From Chitinimonas sp. BJB300 (GTDB taxonomy: Bacteria > Pseudomonadota > Gammaproteobacteria > Burkholderiales > Chitinimonadaceae): a stretch of 64,000 nt of DNA. Shown one piece after another: positions 1 to 9,655 of this stretch. The translations under genes were made by a program, and so were the position numbers. The notes under the pieces were generated by a model. That model ran no database searches. It saw only the letters and a list, made by a program, of their open reading frames with translations, and was not told the DNA's origin. Numbering within the stretch: the first letter of the stretch is position 1; each line of letters starts with the position of its first letter. The stretch is from contig NZ_PDZH01000001.1 in NCBI RefSeq assembly GCF_002735695.1, positions 1 to 64,000 on the forward strand, written 5' to 3'.

Positions 1-430
1 CTTCGCTCATTCGCTTGATTTGACGGGTCTGTACATCGCAATACTGCAGTGGCTTTTTGATCAGCTCAAAGGCCACTGGAATGGATGCCCCGCCAGCATG
101 GTACAAAGCGTTGAGCAGGTTGATGCCGCGCACATTGTGGCCACTGACGTGATCGTAATGCCAACACATCAGTTCGTTTTCATCGGTCCAGGCTTTCTCT
201 TGGATGGTGTCGTCGAAGATCAAAACACCCTCGTCGCGCTCGATCGAACGCACCACCGATTTGACCTGCTGCCATAAGTCCTTGGAGGTGTAATCGGTCT
301 TGGACAAAAAACGCGTCACCTGGTCGTGGCTCACTGCACCACCTACCATCGCCGACAAGCCCGTTGCTGTCGCCGCACCAAACGTGCTCAGCAAATAGTC
401 GGTGTACAAATCGAGTTCTTTGTTCTTCAT
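1..430 (-). CDS. Transposase, N-terminal part (IS701/IS4-like DDE family), cut by window edge
   Basis: Reading the minus strand from the ATG at 430 gives about 143 residues running off the window start. The protein opens MKNKELDLYTDYLLSTFG and continues with AVSHDQVTRFLS and EGVLIFDDTIQEK. That opening and the first DDE aspartate region are typical of IS701/IS4-like transposases, which move their element by cut and paste. No stop or frameshift is seen in the visible part. A short inverted repeat (GTAAC-ATCA-GTTAC, 456-469) lies just upstream and may belong to the element's end. It adjoins a truncated membrane-protein gene, so insertion probably broke that gene. Family assignment is from memory of the N-terminus; the exact IS name is not known. 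Confidence 0.75.
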   Translation of the reverse strand, partial: MKNKELDLYTDYLLSTFGAATATGLSAMVGGAVSHDQVTRFLSKTDYTSKDLWQQVKSVVRSIERDEGVLIFDDTIQEKAWTDENELMCWHYDHVSGHNVRGINLLNALYHAGGASIPVAFELIKKPLQYCDVQTRQIKRMSE

Positions 431-459
431 GGCGACAGGTTATCGTATGCACTGCGTAA

Positions 460-738
460 CATCAGTTACTTAGCTGCGTCATCACCCTGGCTTTTCTGCG
501 GCCCATCGCCTTGGCGAAAAACCCCTGGGCCCAGGCCGCCACCATGACGGCATTGGTCCTGGTGTTGTTTGACCTGACACTGGGCGAGGCCGGCCATGCT
601 GCCAGCTTGGCTCTGCTGCACGAGCGCATCATCGATACGCTCGTGGGTTCGGTGGTGGCCTTGCTCTGCATGCTGTTGTTCAATCCGCAAGCCCGCCGGC
701 ATTTACTGACCCGCTTCAGTAACACCCCCACCGAATAG
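460..738 (+). pseudogene. C-terminal remnant of a FUSC/aromatic-acid-exporter-like membrane protein
   Basis: An open frame follows a stop at 457-459 and ends at 738. It reads CVITLAFLRPIALAKNPW, then TALVLVLFDLTLG, ERIIDTLVGSVVALL and NPQARRHLL. Hydrophobic segments followed by an ERxxDTLxG motif match the last membrane domain of FUSC-family (fusaric-acid resistance / YccS-like) proteins, which are normally 600 residues or more. Only about 90 residues remain and there is no plausible start or ribosome-binding site, so it is a stump truncated at the transposase side. The family call is moderate; that it is a remnant is fairly sure. Confidence 0.5.
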
Positions 739-814
739 GGCTATCATGCCCCAGGCGATTATCTAGCGCTTGCTTGTTCTATTTTTGCTTATTCCATTTG
801 CGAAAGAACTCCCC

Positions 815-2020
815 ATGTCTGAAGCATTCATATACGACGCCATCCGCACCCCGCGTGGTAAGGGCAAGGCTGATGGCAGCCTGCATGAGGTAAAACCCGT
901 CACGTTGCTAACTGGCTTGATGCACGCACTCACTACGCGCACCGGCTTGAATACCGCCGAAGTCGACGATGTGGTGCTCGGCTGCGTTACACCGGTGGGC
1001 GACCAGGGCGGTGACATTGCCAAAACTGCCGCACTGGCAGCGGGGTGGGATTGGCGAGCCGCCGGCGTGCAGGTGAATCGCTTTTGCGGATCGGGCTTGG
1101 AGGCAGTCAATCTGGCAGCGCAAAAGGTGCGGTCGGGCTGGGAAGACATCGTCGTTGCCAGCGGCGTGGAGTCGATGTCACGCGTGCCGATGGGGTCTGA
1201 CGGCTGGGCGATGGCAACTGACCCCGAAACCGCACGGGCGCTGGGCTTCGCTCCCCAAGGTATCGGCGCGGACCTGATCGCCACCCTGGAGGGCTTGAGT
1301 CGCGTCGATGTCGATGCATTTGCTGTCGAAAGCCAACGCCGTGCTACGGCGGCCAAAGCGGCTGGATATTTCTCTCGGTCCATCGTTCCGGTGCGCGACC
1401 AAAACGGCGTCACCATCCTGGCGGAAGACGAATTCATCAAACCTGGCACCACGCTGGAAGGCTTGGCCAAACTCAAACCCAGTTTCGAACAGATGGGGAG
1501 CATGGGCTACGACGCCGTCGCCCTGAAGCGCTACCCGTGGGTTGAACGCATCAATCACGTCCATCATGCCGGCAATGCGTCGGGCATTGTCGATGGCGCA
1601 GCGTTGGTGTTGATCGCCAACGAAGCCGCCGGGCAGCGTTATGGCTGGCAACCCCGTGCCCGCATCGTCGCGACAGCCCTTACCGGAACCGACCCCACCA
1701 TCATGCTGACCGGCCCTGCGCCCGCTGCGCACAAAGCTTTGGCAAAAGCTGGCTTGGCCGTGAGTGACATCGACCTGTTCGAAGTAAACGAAGCCTTCGC
1801 CGCCGTGGTCATGCGCTTCGCCCGCGAAATGGGCATTGGCATGGACAGGATCAACGTCAATGGCGGGGCCATCGCCATGGGGCATCCGCTTGGCGCTACC
1901 GGGGCAATGATTCTGGGCACCTTAGTGGACGAACTGGAGCGCCGGCAACAACGCTATGGGCTGGTAACCTTATGCATTGGCGGTGGCATGGGTATCGCCA
2001 CCATTGTGGAACGGGTCTGA
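815..2020 (+). CDS. Acetyl-CoA C-acyltransferase (thiolase)
   Basis: Thiolase of 401 residues that cleaves 3-ketoacyl-CoA to acetyl-CoA in the last step of beta-oxidation, or runs in reverse as acetoacetyl-CoA synthase. The acyl-accepting Cys sits in [12 protein letters not shown] (Cys91), the NEAFAAV motif follows near residue 325, [15 protein letters not shown] supplies the His, and CIGGGMG near the C-terminus supplies the second Cys. Length is normal for the family. The ATG at 815 ([16 protein letters not shown]) is chosen because thiolases start at this point; the open frame reaches back to 770 without homologous sequence. It lies 11 bp before a FadB-like gene and should form an operon with it, giving a FadAB-type pair. 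Confidence 0.93.
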   Translation: MSEAFIYDAIRTPRGKGKADGSLHEVKPVTLLTGLMHALTTRTGLNTAEVDDVVLGCVTPVGDQGGDIAKTAALAAGWDWRAAGVQVNRFCGSGLEAVNLAAQKVRSGWEDIVVASGVESMSRVPMGSDGWAMATDPETARALGFAPQGIGADLIATLEGLSRVDVDAFAVESQRRATAAKAAGYFSRSIVPVRDQNGVTILAEDEFIKPGTTLEGLAKLKPSFEQMGSMGYDAVALKRYPWVERINHVHHAGNASGIVDGAALVLIANEAAGQRYGWQPRARIVATALTGTDPTIMLTGPAPAAHKALAKAGLAVSDIDLFEVNEAFAAVVMRFAREMGIGMDRINVNGGAIAMGHPLGATGAMILGTLVDELERRQQRYGLVTLCIGGGMGIATIVERV

Positions 2021-2031
2021 GAAAAAACACC

Positions 2032-4143
2032 ATGACAATCCATTACCTACTCGACGACAGCGGTATTGCCACCCTCACCCTGGACGACCCGGCCAACCCG
2101 GTCAACACCATGCATGCTGGCTTTCGCGCCAGTCTTGCCGAGGTCGCAAAACGCCTGGAAGCTGACCGCGCCCAATTACGCGGTGTGATGCTTACTTCTG
2201 CCAAGTCATCTTTCTTTGCCGGGGGCGATTTAAAGGAACTCGTTGCTATCCCAAAGGATGGAGCCGAGGGTTTCTTTCACATGGTGGAGGGCCTCAAACA
2301 GAGCATGCGTTGCATCGAAACACTGGGGGTACCGGTGGTAGCGTGTCTTAATGGCGCTGCCTTGGGTGGTGGCTGGGAAGTCGCGCTGCTGGCACACCAT
2401 CGCATCGCCCTGGCTGGCGACCAACGCCAGTTCGGCTTCCCTGAAGTCACTCTGGGGTTGCTACCCGGTGCAGGCGGCATAACACGCACGGTGCGGCTAT
2501 TGGGCTTGCAGGCAGCTTTCCCCTACATCTTGGAAAGCCAGCAGTTTTCGGCGCGTGAAGGCTTGGCTGCCGGGCTAATCCATGCGCTGGCCGATACACC
2601 GGAAGCGATGCTGAGCCAAGCACGCAGCTGGATCGCCGCCAACCCCAAGGCCTGCCAACCGTGGGATAGCGATGGCTACAAATTGCCCGGTGGTGCGCCA
2701 AGCCAGCCCAAGGTGGCGCAGATGCTGGCGGTGGCCCCCGCCATGTTGTACCAAAAAACCCGCGGCAACTACCCGGCCAGCGAGCGTGCGCTCGCCGCGA
2801 TGGTGGAAGGCGCGCAGGTCGACTTCGCCACCGCCAGCCGTATCGAAAGCCGCTATTTCACAGAGCTGGCTTGCAGCCAAATCGCCAAGAACATGATAGG
2901 CACACTGTTTTTTGCCATGAATGAAATCAAGGCCGGGGCCAGTCGGCCTGCCGGTTTCTCTACCCAAAAGGCAGGCAAGATCGGCGTACTAGGGGCAGGC
3001 ATGATGGGGGCAGGCATTGCCTGGGCCGCTGCCAGCAAAGGCGTATCGGTGGTACTGAAGGATGTAAGCTTAGCTGCTGCTGAAAAGGGCAAGGCGTACT
3101 CGGCTAAGCTACTGCAAAAACAGGTGGAAAAAGGCCGCAAAACCGAAACCGAAGCAGCCGTGGTTCTGGCACGCATCCAACCCACCGAAAGCGTTGCCGA
3201 GTTGGCCGGCTGCGAAATCGTTATCGAAGCCGTCTTCGAAAACCGCGAGCTAAAAGCCAAAGTGACGCGCGATGCCGAAGCCTTGCTTAGCGAGGATGCG
3301 CTTTTCGCTTCCAATACTTCCACCCTGCCTATTACTGGGCTCGCTGCTGCCAGCATTCGGCCCACAAACTTCATTGGCCTGCATTTCTTCAGCCCGGTGG
3401 ACAAGATGCCCCTGGTTGAGATTATCAAAGGGGCACAAACCAGCGCTGCCACGCTTGCTCGCGCGTATGACTTCGTCCAGCAGCTGGGTAAGACACCGAT
3501 TGTGGTCAATGACGGCCGCGGCTTCTTTACCAGTCGCGTATTTGGTAGTTACGTGAACGAGGGCATGGCGATGCTGCTTGAGGGCGTGCCACCCGCCATG
3601 ATCGAGCAGGCCGGGCTTCAGGCAGGCATGCCGGTCGGGCCCCTCGCGGTAACAGACGAAGTCAGCCTGAGCCTGTGTGAACATGTCACCGAACAAACCA
3701 AGGCAGATCTAGGCGCCAGCTATATGCCCCACCCCGCCGATGCCTTACTGTACAGGATGACGCATGAATTCAATCGCAAGGGTCGTGCGGCAGGAGGTGG
3801 TTTCTACGACTACCCAACCGAAAGCGGCAAAAAGCTTTGGGCTGGACTGTCGGCCTTTGCCAAACCTAATCAACCCCTACCAGCCATGCAGGACCTTATC
3901 GACCGCTTGCTGTTCGCTCAGGCGCTGGAAACCGCCCGCTGTTTTGACGAGGGTGTGCTGGAAAGTGAGCGCGATGCCAATGTCGGTTCCTTGCTTGGCT
4001 TAGGCTTCCCGGCTTGGACAGGCGGTGCTGCGCAGTATCTACGCCAGTATGGCATCGACAACGCCATTGCCCGCACCAAAGCATTGGCTGTGCAATATGG
4101 CTCAAGGTTCAACATACCGGCGTGGTTAACCAAGCAGACGTAA
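2032..4143 (+). CDS. 3-hydroxyacyl-CoA dehydrogenase / enoyl-CoA hydratase fusion (FadB/FadJ-like)
   Basis: Bifunctional beta-oxidation enzyme of 703 residues. The N-terminal crotonase domain (about 1-200) shows AALGGGWEVALLAHHR and PEVTLGLLPGAGG, the oxyanion and catalytic Glu region. A Rossmann domain begins near residue 316 with GVLGAGMMGAGIAW for NAD binding, followed by SNTSTLPI and GLHFFSPVDKMPLVE of the hydroxyacyl-CoA dehydrogenase domain. It hydrates enoyl-CoA and oxidises 3-hydroxyacyl-CoA, feeding the thiolase encoded 11 bp upstream. The ATG at 2032 is taken because the longer open frame overlaps the thiolase gene. Substrate chain length cannot be told from the sequence. Confidence 0.93.
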   Translation: MTIHYLLDDSGIATLTLDDPANPVNTMHAGFRASLAEVAKRLEADRAQLRGVMLTSAKSSFFAGGDLKELVAIPKDGAEGFFHMVEGLKQSMRCIETLGVPVVACLNGAALGGGWEVALLAHHRIALAGDQRQFGFPEVTLGLLPGAGGITRTVRLLGLQAAFPYILESQQFSAREGLAAGLIHALADTPEAMLSQARSWIAANPKACQPWDSDGYKLPGGAPSQPKVAQMLAVAPAMLYQKTRGNYPASERALAAMVEGAQVDFATASRIESRYFTELACSQIAKNMIGTLFFAMNEIKAGASRPAGFSTQKAGKIGVLGAGMMGAGIAWAAASKGVSVVLKDVSLAAAEKGKAYSAKLLQKQVEKGRKTETEAAVVLARIQPTESVAELAGCEIVIEAVFENRELKAKVTRDAEALLSEDALFASNTSTLPITGLAAASIRPTNFIGLHFFSPVDKMPLVEIIKGAQTSAATLARAYDFVQQLGKTPIVVNDGRGFFTSRVFGSYVNEGMAMLLEGVPPAMIEQAGLQAGMPVGPLAVTDEVSLSLCEHVTEQTKADLGASYMPHPADALLYRMTHEFNRKGRAAGGGFYDYPTESGKKLWAGLSAFAKPNQPLPAMQDLIDRLLFAQALETARCFDEGVLESERDANVGSLLGLGFPAWTGGAAQYLRQYGIDNAIARTKALAVQYGSRFNIPAWLTKQT

Positions 4144-4251
4144 AAGCATTGCCCTATCCTTGTTCACGCGTTGTAGCGATTTGGGCAGCTCATGGCGGCG
4201 CATGATCCCGCTTTCACCAGTGTAACTTTCAATCGCTAATTACTTGGGATA

Positions 4252-4284
4252 AGGGGCCGATTGTGCTGTAATCGGCCCCCTTTT
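4252..4284 (+). terminator. Rho-independent terminator after the beta-oxidation pair
   Basis: The arms AGGGGCCGATT and AATCGGCCCCC with a short loop are followed by TTTTC. The position, about 110 bp past the fadB-like stop and before the TRIC gene, fits transcription termination on the plus strand. Confidence 0.7.
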
Positions 4285-4390
4285 CAACCTCAGTAAACCA
4301 GGGCGCAGCGCTTAGTTGAGGCTGAATGCTGCACACAATGCTATAGCAAGCATTCTGGCTTTCTCCCCTTTGTCACCCGAAATCCATTCC

Positions 4391-5023
4391 ATGCACTGGT
4401 CAACACTTGTATTTGCATTATTCGACATGGACTGGCTGTTCCTCGTAGGTACGGCTGCCTTTAGCGTATCGGGCTATCTCATCGGCGTTAAAAAACGTTT
4501 CGACCTGTTGGGGGTATTAATTGTTGCGAGTCTTACCGCGATTGGCGGTGGCGTCGTGCGTGATGTATTGCTTAACCGAGTACCCATCGTGTTCCAAGAC
4601 GCCTCTCCGGTCAGCACCATCATTGGTACTTTGATCCTGGCGCGGCTTTTTAGCCTGCATAGAAGCTGGAACGTCCATATGCACCGCGTGTTTGTCCTGG
4701 CCGACTCTATCGGGCTGATCGCCTTCAGCCTTGCCGGCGCACAAGTCGGCATCGAATATGGACTTAATTTATTCGGCGTACTTTGCGTCGGCTTTATCAC
4801 CGCTGTCGGCGGCGGAGTACTACGCGATATGCTGGTAAACGACGTGCCTTTTATCCTCGACCGGGATTTTTATGGCACGGTGGCCATTCTGATGGCGGCA
4901 TTGCTCTATACCGCCCAGGTATTCGGTCATAGCGGCAATCAAGTGCTATGGGGGTTATTTGCATTGGGCTTGGCCATACGCCTTATTGCCCATGCACGCG
5001 ATTTTCGCCTGCCTACGGTTTAA
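4391..5023 (+). CDS. Trimeric intracellular cation channel family protein (TRIC/UPF0126, YadS-like)
   Basis: Inner-membrane protein of 210 residues with about seven hydrophobic segments. Two internal repeats each carry a GGG-x-x-RD motif (GGGVVRDVL and GGGVLRDML), the signature of bacterial TRIC-type channels, which conduct monovalent cations such as potassium. The ATG at 4391 (MHWSTLVFALFDMDWLF) is preferred to the upstream in-frame start at 4316 because family members begin just before the first membrane helix. It is a single-gene unit between two terminator-like or intergenic stretches. The physiological role of this copy is not known. Confidence 0.85.
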   Translation: MHWSTLVFALFDMDWLFLVGTAAFSVSGYLIGVKKRFDLLGVLIVASLTAIGGGVVRDVLLNRVPIVFQDASPVSTIIGTLILARLFSLHRSWNVHMHRVFVLADSIGLIAFSLAGAQVGIEYGLNLFGVLCVGFITAVGGGVLRDMLVNDVPFILDRDFYGTVAILMAALLYTAQVFGHSGNQVLWGLFALGLAIRLIAHARDFRLPTV

Positions 5024-5368
5024 TACCGCAGCGAGACCAACTCGCCGTCCATTTAAATAGAGTAAATGCTAAAAAACAGCTGGCATCTTATGCCTTTCTG
5101 AAATACCCCAGCCGATAGAGTACCTTTACAAACCGCTTTAAATAAGGCTTTGCTATATATTTATCAATTAACAATATAGATATTTGCGAATTAGCAACAT
5201 TCCGGTAATAAATTAGCTGGCAGCTTAATCACGCCTCTCCTCATCCGGTAGCATCAGCCCCCGTTAGCCCGCCACCATGCCATCGGCGCGCAAACTGTCG
5301 CGGCCAAACCGGTCGCTATCCAAAGTCCTGACACCTGGAAAGACCTGAGCCAACTCAGGGGAGATAGC
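5024..5368. other. Intergenic region upstream of the TonB-dependent receptor
   Basis: 345 bp without a convincing gene. The first part is AT-rich (5080-5230) and probably holds the promoter of the receptor gene. A Shine-Dalgarno-like GGGGAGA lies 5-12 bases before its ATG. No Fur-box-like palindrome was recognised. Confidence 0.4.
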
Positions 5369-7999
5369 ATGAAACTCAATAAAATCAGCCAAGCATTACT
5401 AGTGCTGGGTATTGCCAGCTTCGCCCACCTTGCCGCCGCCGCAGAGGAAGGCACACAAAAAGCGCAGAAAATCGAAGTAACTGGTTCACGTATCAAGCGA
5501 ATCAGTACAGAAACCCCTTCACCGTTGACCATTATTTCCCGCAAGGAAATCGAGCAAAGCGGTAAAGCCAGTGTAGCCGAGGTACTGCGCTCGATCAGCG
5601 CCAATAACGCCAACAGTTATAACGAGACCTTTTCCAACTCCTTTGCACCGGGCGCATCGGGCATTTCACTGCGTGGCCTGGGTCAAAAATCCACCTTGGT
5701 ATTACTAAATGGTCGCCGTGTGGCCAATTACGGGTTTGCACAAAACCTGTCCGACGCTTTCTTTGACCTCAATAGCATTCCGGCATCCGCCATTCATAAT
5801 ATCGAAGTACTGCGCGACGGTGCCTCAGCTGTTTATGGGTCTGATGCGATTGCTGGTGTTGTAAACATCATTCTGCGCAAAGACTTCCAAGGATTAGATA
5901 GCTCGTTTAGCGCTGGTACTTCAACGGAAGGCGGTCTGAACGAGTACCGCGCCTCTGCAACCGGCGGTATCGGCAATATCAATGAAGACAAGTACAACAT
6001 CTTGCTGTCGCTCGACTATTTGAAGCGCGATAGCCTGAAAGCCTCCGAGCGCAAGTTCACCAAGGATCAGGACTTCCGTCAGTATCCGGGCGGTCTGTAT
6101 GCTTGGTCGCAAAATGGGGGGACTTATCGGATATCCGCCACCCAACGCCAGGCCTTCGCAAACTGCCCCAACGGCAGCGTCAAGTTGCCGGCATCCAACT
6201 TTGACAACCCGTATACCAACTCCCATCTGACGGGCGATGTATGTGCATTCAACACCGCACCAATGACCGAGTTGATGCCCGGCACAGAGCGCGTCAACGC
6301 ATTTGCTCGTGGCACTGCGGATGTGGGCTTCGGCCAGGCCTACGGTGAGCTATTGATGTCACATACCGACACCCACCAGACGATGACTCCAGCCTCAATA
6401 ACTAACACAGGTGTAGGGACACGCTACAACCCTGCTACGGGCGGCCTCACACTGGATGACCTGAAACTGCCGGTTGGCCACCCCAACAACCCATTAGCCA
6501 CACCTGCGCGTTTTGGCTATGCTTTTCAGGACGTTGGTCCCCGCAGCTCAAATATTGTTAGCGACAGTTATCGTGTACTGGGTGGTTTGAAGGGAGAATT
6601 CCGTGGCTGGGACTGGGATTTAGCTGTCGGCACCTCCAAAAGCAAGGCGAAAAACACCCAATACAACCGTATCAATGGCGTTGAACTTGTCAACGCCATC
6701 GCTAACCAAAGCTACGATTTTTATAACGCCAACTCACAGGCAGCTATCGACAAGCTACGCCTGAATATCGTCCGAGAATCCACCTCGACCGTACAGTTTG
6801 CCGACTTCAAGATATCGGGCGAGCTATTTGAATTACCAGCCGGCCCCCTGGGCATGGCTGCCGGTCTGGATTGGCGCAGCGAGGAAATGGATGATCGCCC
6901 CGATGCTGCACTTTCCAGCGGATTAGTGCTTGCACAAGGGGCAACACGCACTCAAGGCAAGCGGCATGTCAGTGCAGGCTTTGTGGAATTCGTAGCACCG
7001 CTGACTAAAGACCTTGAAATGACATTGGCAGGCCGTAGCGACAAGTACAGCGATTTTGGCTCTGCCTTTGCCCCCAAAATTGGCTTGAAATGGACGCCTG
7101 CCAAGCAAGTCATGTTCCGTGGTTCATATTCCGAAGGATTCCGGGCGCCGACCCTGGCGGAAAATGCTCAATCGAACTCGACGTTCTTTGTCAGCGTACT
7201 GGATAACAATCACCCGGTTGCGACCGAAAAGGGCAAGACCTTCTCGATTGCCGGCGTCATTGCCAGCAACCCCAACCTGGAAGCCGAAAAAGCTAAGAGC
7301 TATACGTTTGGCATGGTGGTGGAGCCAACCAATAACTTCAACGCTACGGTCGACTACTACAGAATTCGTCAAAACAAGCTAGTTACCTCTGATGATACCC
7401 AGTTCGTCGTAGACAACGAGACATTGCCGCAATACCAGAATGCCGTGGTGCGTGATCCAGGCACGGGAAATATACTCTACGTGGTGACGTCATACCGGAA
7501 CTTGCTATTTGTTGAAACCAGAGGGGTAGACCTCACCGCTAATTGGCGCTCGTCCGCAACGCAATTTGGCCGTTTCTCCGCTGACTTTGATGGCAACTAT
7601 CTGTTGTCATACAAAAAGCCGCCTGCAGAAGGCCAACCCATTGAAAATTACGTTGGTCGCGGTCTATCAGAAGGTACCTACCCTCGCTTCAAGGCTACTG
7701 TCGGCCTCGGTTGGGAAAAGGGCAACTGGATCAGCAAATTTAAGGTCAACCATATTGCAGGCTACAAACAAGAACAAGCCACAGGTCAAGACCATGTAAC
7801 CAGCAACACGACGCTGGACTGGTACGGCAGCTACAACTTCAACAAACAGTTGACTGCTTCACTGTCAGTACAAAACGTATTTGATCGTACTCCACCCTTT
7901 GATGCTTCCTTTGCCAGTCGTTATGGCATTGGCACCAACTTCACCTTGTATGATCTACGTGGCCGTTATGTGCGTGCTACCGGTAACTACAAGTTCTAG
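5369..7999 (+). CDS. TonB-dependent outer-membrane receptor
   Basis: Outer-membrane receptor of 876 residues. It opens with a signal peptide (MKLNKISQALLVLGIASF, cleavage near AAAA-EE) and a TonB-box-like KIEVTGSRIKR. The plug domain follows (TPSPLTIISRKEIEQSG, SISLRGLGQKSTLVLLNGRR, IEVLRDGASAVYGSDAIAGVVN). The rest is a long beta-barrel rich in aromatic/Gly strands, ending in an aromatic residue (RATGNYKF), as required for barrel assembly. The VTGSRIKR start and the RDGASAVYGSDAIAGVVN motif are common in receptors for large organic substrates rather than classic siderophores, but the ligand cannot be read from sequence. No neighbouring substrate-uptake or regulator gene helps. Confidence 0.92.
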   Translation: MKLNKISQALLVLGIASFAHLAAAAEEGTQKAQKIEVTGSRIKRISTETPSPLTIISRKEIEQSGKASVAEVLRSISANNANSYNETFSNSFAPGASGISLRGLGQKSTLVLLNGRRVANYGFAQNLSDAFFDLNSIPASAIHNIEVLRDGASAVYGSDAIAGVVNIILRKDFQGLDSSFSAGTSTEGGLNEYRASATGGIGNINEDKYNILLSLDYLKRDSLKASERKFTKDQDFRQYPGGLYAWSQNGGTYRISATQRQAFANCPNGSVKLPASNFDNPYTNSHLTGDVCAFNTAPMTELMPGTERVNAFARGTADVGFGQAYGELLMSHTDTHQTMTPASITNTGVGTRYNPATGGLTLDDLKLPVGHPNNPLATPARFGYAFQDVGPRSSNIVSDSYRVLGGLKGEFRGWDWDLAVGTSKSKAKNTQYNRINGVELVNAIANQSYDFYNANSQAAIDKLRLNIVRESTSTVQFADFKISGELFELPAGPLGMAAGLDWRSEEMDDRPDAALSSGLVLAQGATRTQGKRHVSAGFVEFVAPLTKDLEMTLAGRSDKYSDFGSAFAPKIGLKWTPAKQVMFRGSYSEGFRAPTLAENAQSNSTFFVSVLDNNHPVATEKGKTFSIAGVIASNPNLEAEKAKSYTFGMVVEPTNNFNATVDYYRIRQNKLVTSDDTQFVVDNETLPQYQNAVVRDPGTGNILYVVTSYRNLLFVETRGVDLTANWRSSATQFGRFSADFDGNYLLSYKKPPAEGQPIENYVGRGLSEGTYPRFKATVGLGWEKGNWISKFKVNHIAGYKQEQATGQDHVTSNTTLDWYGSYNFNKQLTASLSVQNVFDRTPPFDASFASRYGIGTNFTLYDLRGRYVRATGNYKF

Positions 8000-8161
8000 G
8001 GGCTGGGTCAAAGTCTGAAACGAATAGTCCTTAGTAGCGTGAAACACTTAGCCGCTCGGCGTCCTCCTTGAGAGGATTTCGAGCAGCACGTGAATGCCGA
8101 TAAAAGGTGCGCAATAAGACTGGGCAAAGCTTCTAAGCTTTTCAGTACAAGTAGCATCTGG

Positions 8162-8191
8162 AAAGCGCCTTGCTATGCAAGGCGCTTTTTT
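8162..8191 (+). terminator. Rho-independent terminator downstream of the TonB receptor
   Basis: The perfect 10-bp stem AGCGCCTTGC / GCAAGGCGCT with a 3-base loop is followed by six T. It ends the receptor transcript about 160 bp after its stop codon. Confidence 0.85.
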
Positions 8192-8215
8192 GCCAGCTGC
8201 TGGTAAAATGACTAG

Positions 8216-8836
8216 ATGTTGATCCTGCCTTCTCACTTTGATGGTGCCCGCGACTGGCTGGCTAAACGGCTTGATACCGTCAAGCTCGCGCCAACAGGGG
8301 ATGTGGCGCCATCAGGCGAGGCGACTACCCCTGCTGCGGTGCTGGTACCTATTGTGCTGCACGACAGCGGGCCCACCGTGCTGTTTACCAAGCGTACCGA
8401 CAAGCTCGCCAAGCATGCCGGCCAGATCAGTTTCCCCGGAGGACGGATCGAACTGGATGAAACCCCCGAACAGGCAGCATTGCGGGAAACCGAAGAGGAA
8501 GTCGGGATTGCCGCCCAGCTTGTCATGCCGGTGGGCCGGTTGGCCCAATATGTGACGATATCGGGTTATCGCGTCACACCGGTCGTGGGACTGCTGCAAC
8601 CGGGTTTTGAAATGGTGTTGCAGGCGGATGAAGTAGCCGAAGCATTCGAGGTACCGCTGGCGTTTTTGCTGGATAAGCAGAATTTCACCGACAAAATCTT
8701 CAACTTACCGGAACAACGGACGGTGACCTACGCTTTGAACTGGCAAGGCAGGATCATATGGGGTGCCACAGCCGGCATGCTGATGACGCTCTACCTGACG
8801 CTGTGTTCTGAAACCGATATACGTGAGGTGGACTAG
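8216..8836 (+). CDS. Nudix hydrolase, CoA pyrophosphatase (NudL-like)
   Basis: Nudix enzyme of 206 residues. The Nudix box reads GGRIELDETPEQAALRETEE-EVGI, with the REUXEE core intact, preceded by the CoA-pyrophosphatase region HAGQISFPGG. That SFPGG context before the box is typical of NudL/YeaB enzymes, which hydrolyse CoA and acyl-CoA to 3',5'-ADP and phosphopantetheine. The ATG at 8216 follows the terminator closely; an ATG at 8208 in another frame stops at once. A single-gene unit, normal length. Confidence 0.88.
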   Translation: MLILPSHFDGARDWLAKRLDTVKLAPTGDVAPSGEATTPAAVLVPIVLHDSGPTVLFTKRTDKLAKHAGQISFPGGRIELDETPEQAALRETEEEVGIAAQLVMPVGRLAQYVTISGYRVTPVVGLLQPGFEMVLQADEVAEAFEVPLAFLLDKQNFTDKIFNLPEQRTVTYALNWQGRIIWGATAGMLMTLYLTLCSETDIREVD

Positions 8837-8854
8837 CCACTGCCTGACCCTGTA

Positions 8855-8997
8855 AGAACCTGTTTACGATCTTACTGCGCAGCTGTGATCAGGGTTCATG
8901 TGCTGCTCAAAATCCTCATGTACAAAAGTACATTCCGGTTTCTGCGCTGCGCTTCACCCTGCTGACGGCTGCTCGTGACAGATCGTAGACAGATTCT
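8855..8997. repeat. MITE-like 143-bp element with terminal inverted repeats
   Basis: The ends are imperfect 18-bp inverted repeats: AGAACCTGTTTACGATCT at 8855-8872 and AGATCGTAGACAGATTCT at 8980-8997 (15 of 18 positions pair). Inside is a small palindrome, ATGTAC-AAAA-GTACAT (8918-8933). There is no coding sequence. A related partial copy lies at 56375-56435 in the opposite orientation. This is the form expected of a non-autonomous miniature element; no clear target duplication was seen. Confidence 0.6.
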
Positions 8998-9076
8998 AAG
9001 CCCCTCCGGCATGGAGAAGCGTTTTACCGCGCCCTTGGGCGCATTTTTACGACCGTCTTGATTGAAGAGAAACGAT

Positions 9077-9655
9077 ATGAGCGCAGCCAATACTGTCCTT
9101 ACCACCCAGCGCTTGACGCTCGAACCCCTTACTGCCGCCCATGCCTCCGAATTGCTGGACGGCTTGAGCAATGAGGCTTTATATCGGTTCATCCCACAAA
9201 ATCCCCCTGCCTCGCTTGATGCACTGCAAACCCGTTACAAGCGCCTGGAAAGCCGCAGCTCGCCCGATGGCGACGAATGGTGGTTGAACTGGGCCGTACG
9301 GCTGACCGATGGCGAATATATCGGCGTAATCGACGCCACTGTGGATGAAGACAATATCGCCACCATGGGTTGGTTCATCTTTACCCAGCACCAACGCAAA
9401 GGTTACGCCAAGGAAGCCATCAACAAGTTGCGCGAACACTTGGAAGGCCCCTTCATGGCGGAATCCTTCAAGATCTTCATCGATACCCGGAACGCGGCGT
9501 CGGTCGCCCTTATGGAGTCGCTCGGCTTCAAACGCGAAGCCATCGTGCCCAACGCAGATAACTTCAAAGGCAGCAAGAGCGATGAGTACCGCTTTACCTA
9601 CGTGCCAGCCGGCGTAGCCAAAGCGGCCGCCAAAACCAAAGGCGGCAAGCGATGA
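9077..9655 (+). CDS. GNAT family N-acetyltransferase (RimJ/RimL-like)
   Basis: Acetyltransferase of 192 residues of the RimJ/RimL type. It opens with [21 protein letters not shown], continues with [14 protein letters not shown], and has the acetyl-CoA-binding segment [17 protein letters not shown], then [20 protein letters not shown] near the end. The substrate is unknown; relatives acetylate protein N-termini or small molecules. The ATG at 9077 has GAAGAGA eight bases upstream, better than the TTG at 9062. It overlaps rnhA by 4 bp (ATGA), so the two are translationally coupled. The C-terminus is a Lys/Ala-rich tail. Confidence 0.85.
   Translation: MSAANTVLTTQRLTLEPLTAAHASELLDGLSNEALYRFIPQNPPASLDALQTRYKRLESRSSPDGDEWWLNWAVRLTDGEYIGVIDATVDEDNIATMGWFIFTQHQRKGYAKEAINKLREHLEGPFMAESFKIFIDTRNAASVALMESLGFKREAIVPNADNFKGSKSDEYRFTYVPAGVAKAAAKTKGGKR

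Noticed and set aside
763-1920. Long minus-strand frames opposite the thiolase gene
   Set aside because: They are mirror frames of a conserved, codon-biased gene and encode no recognised domain.
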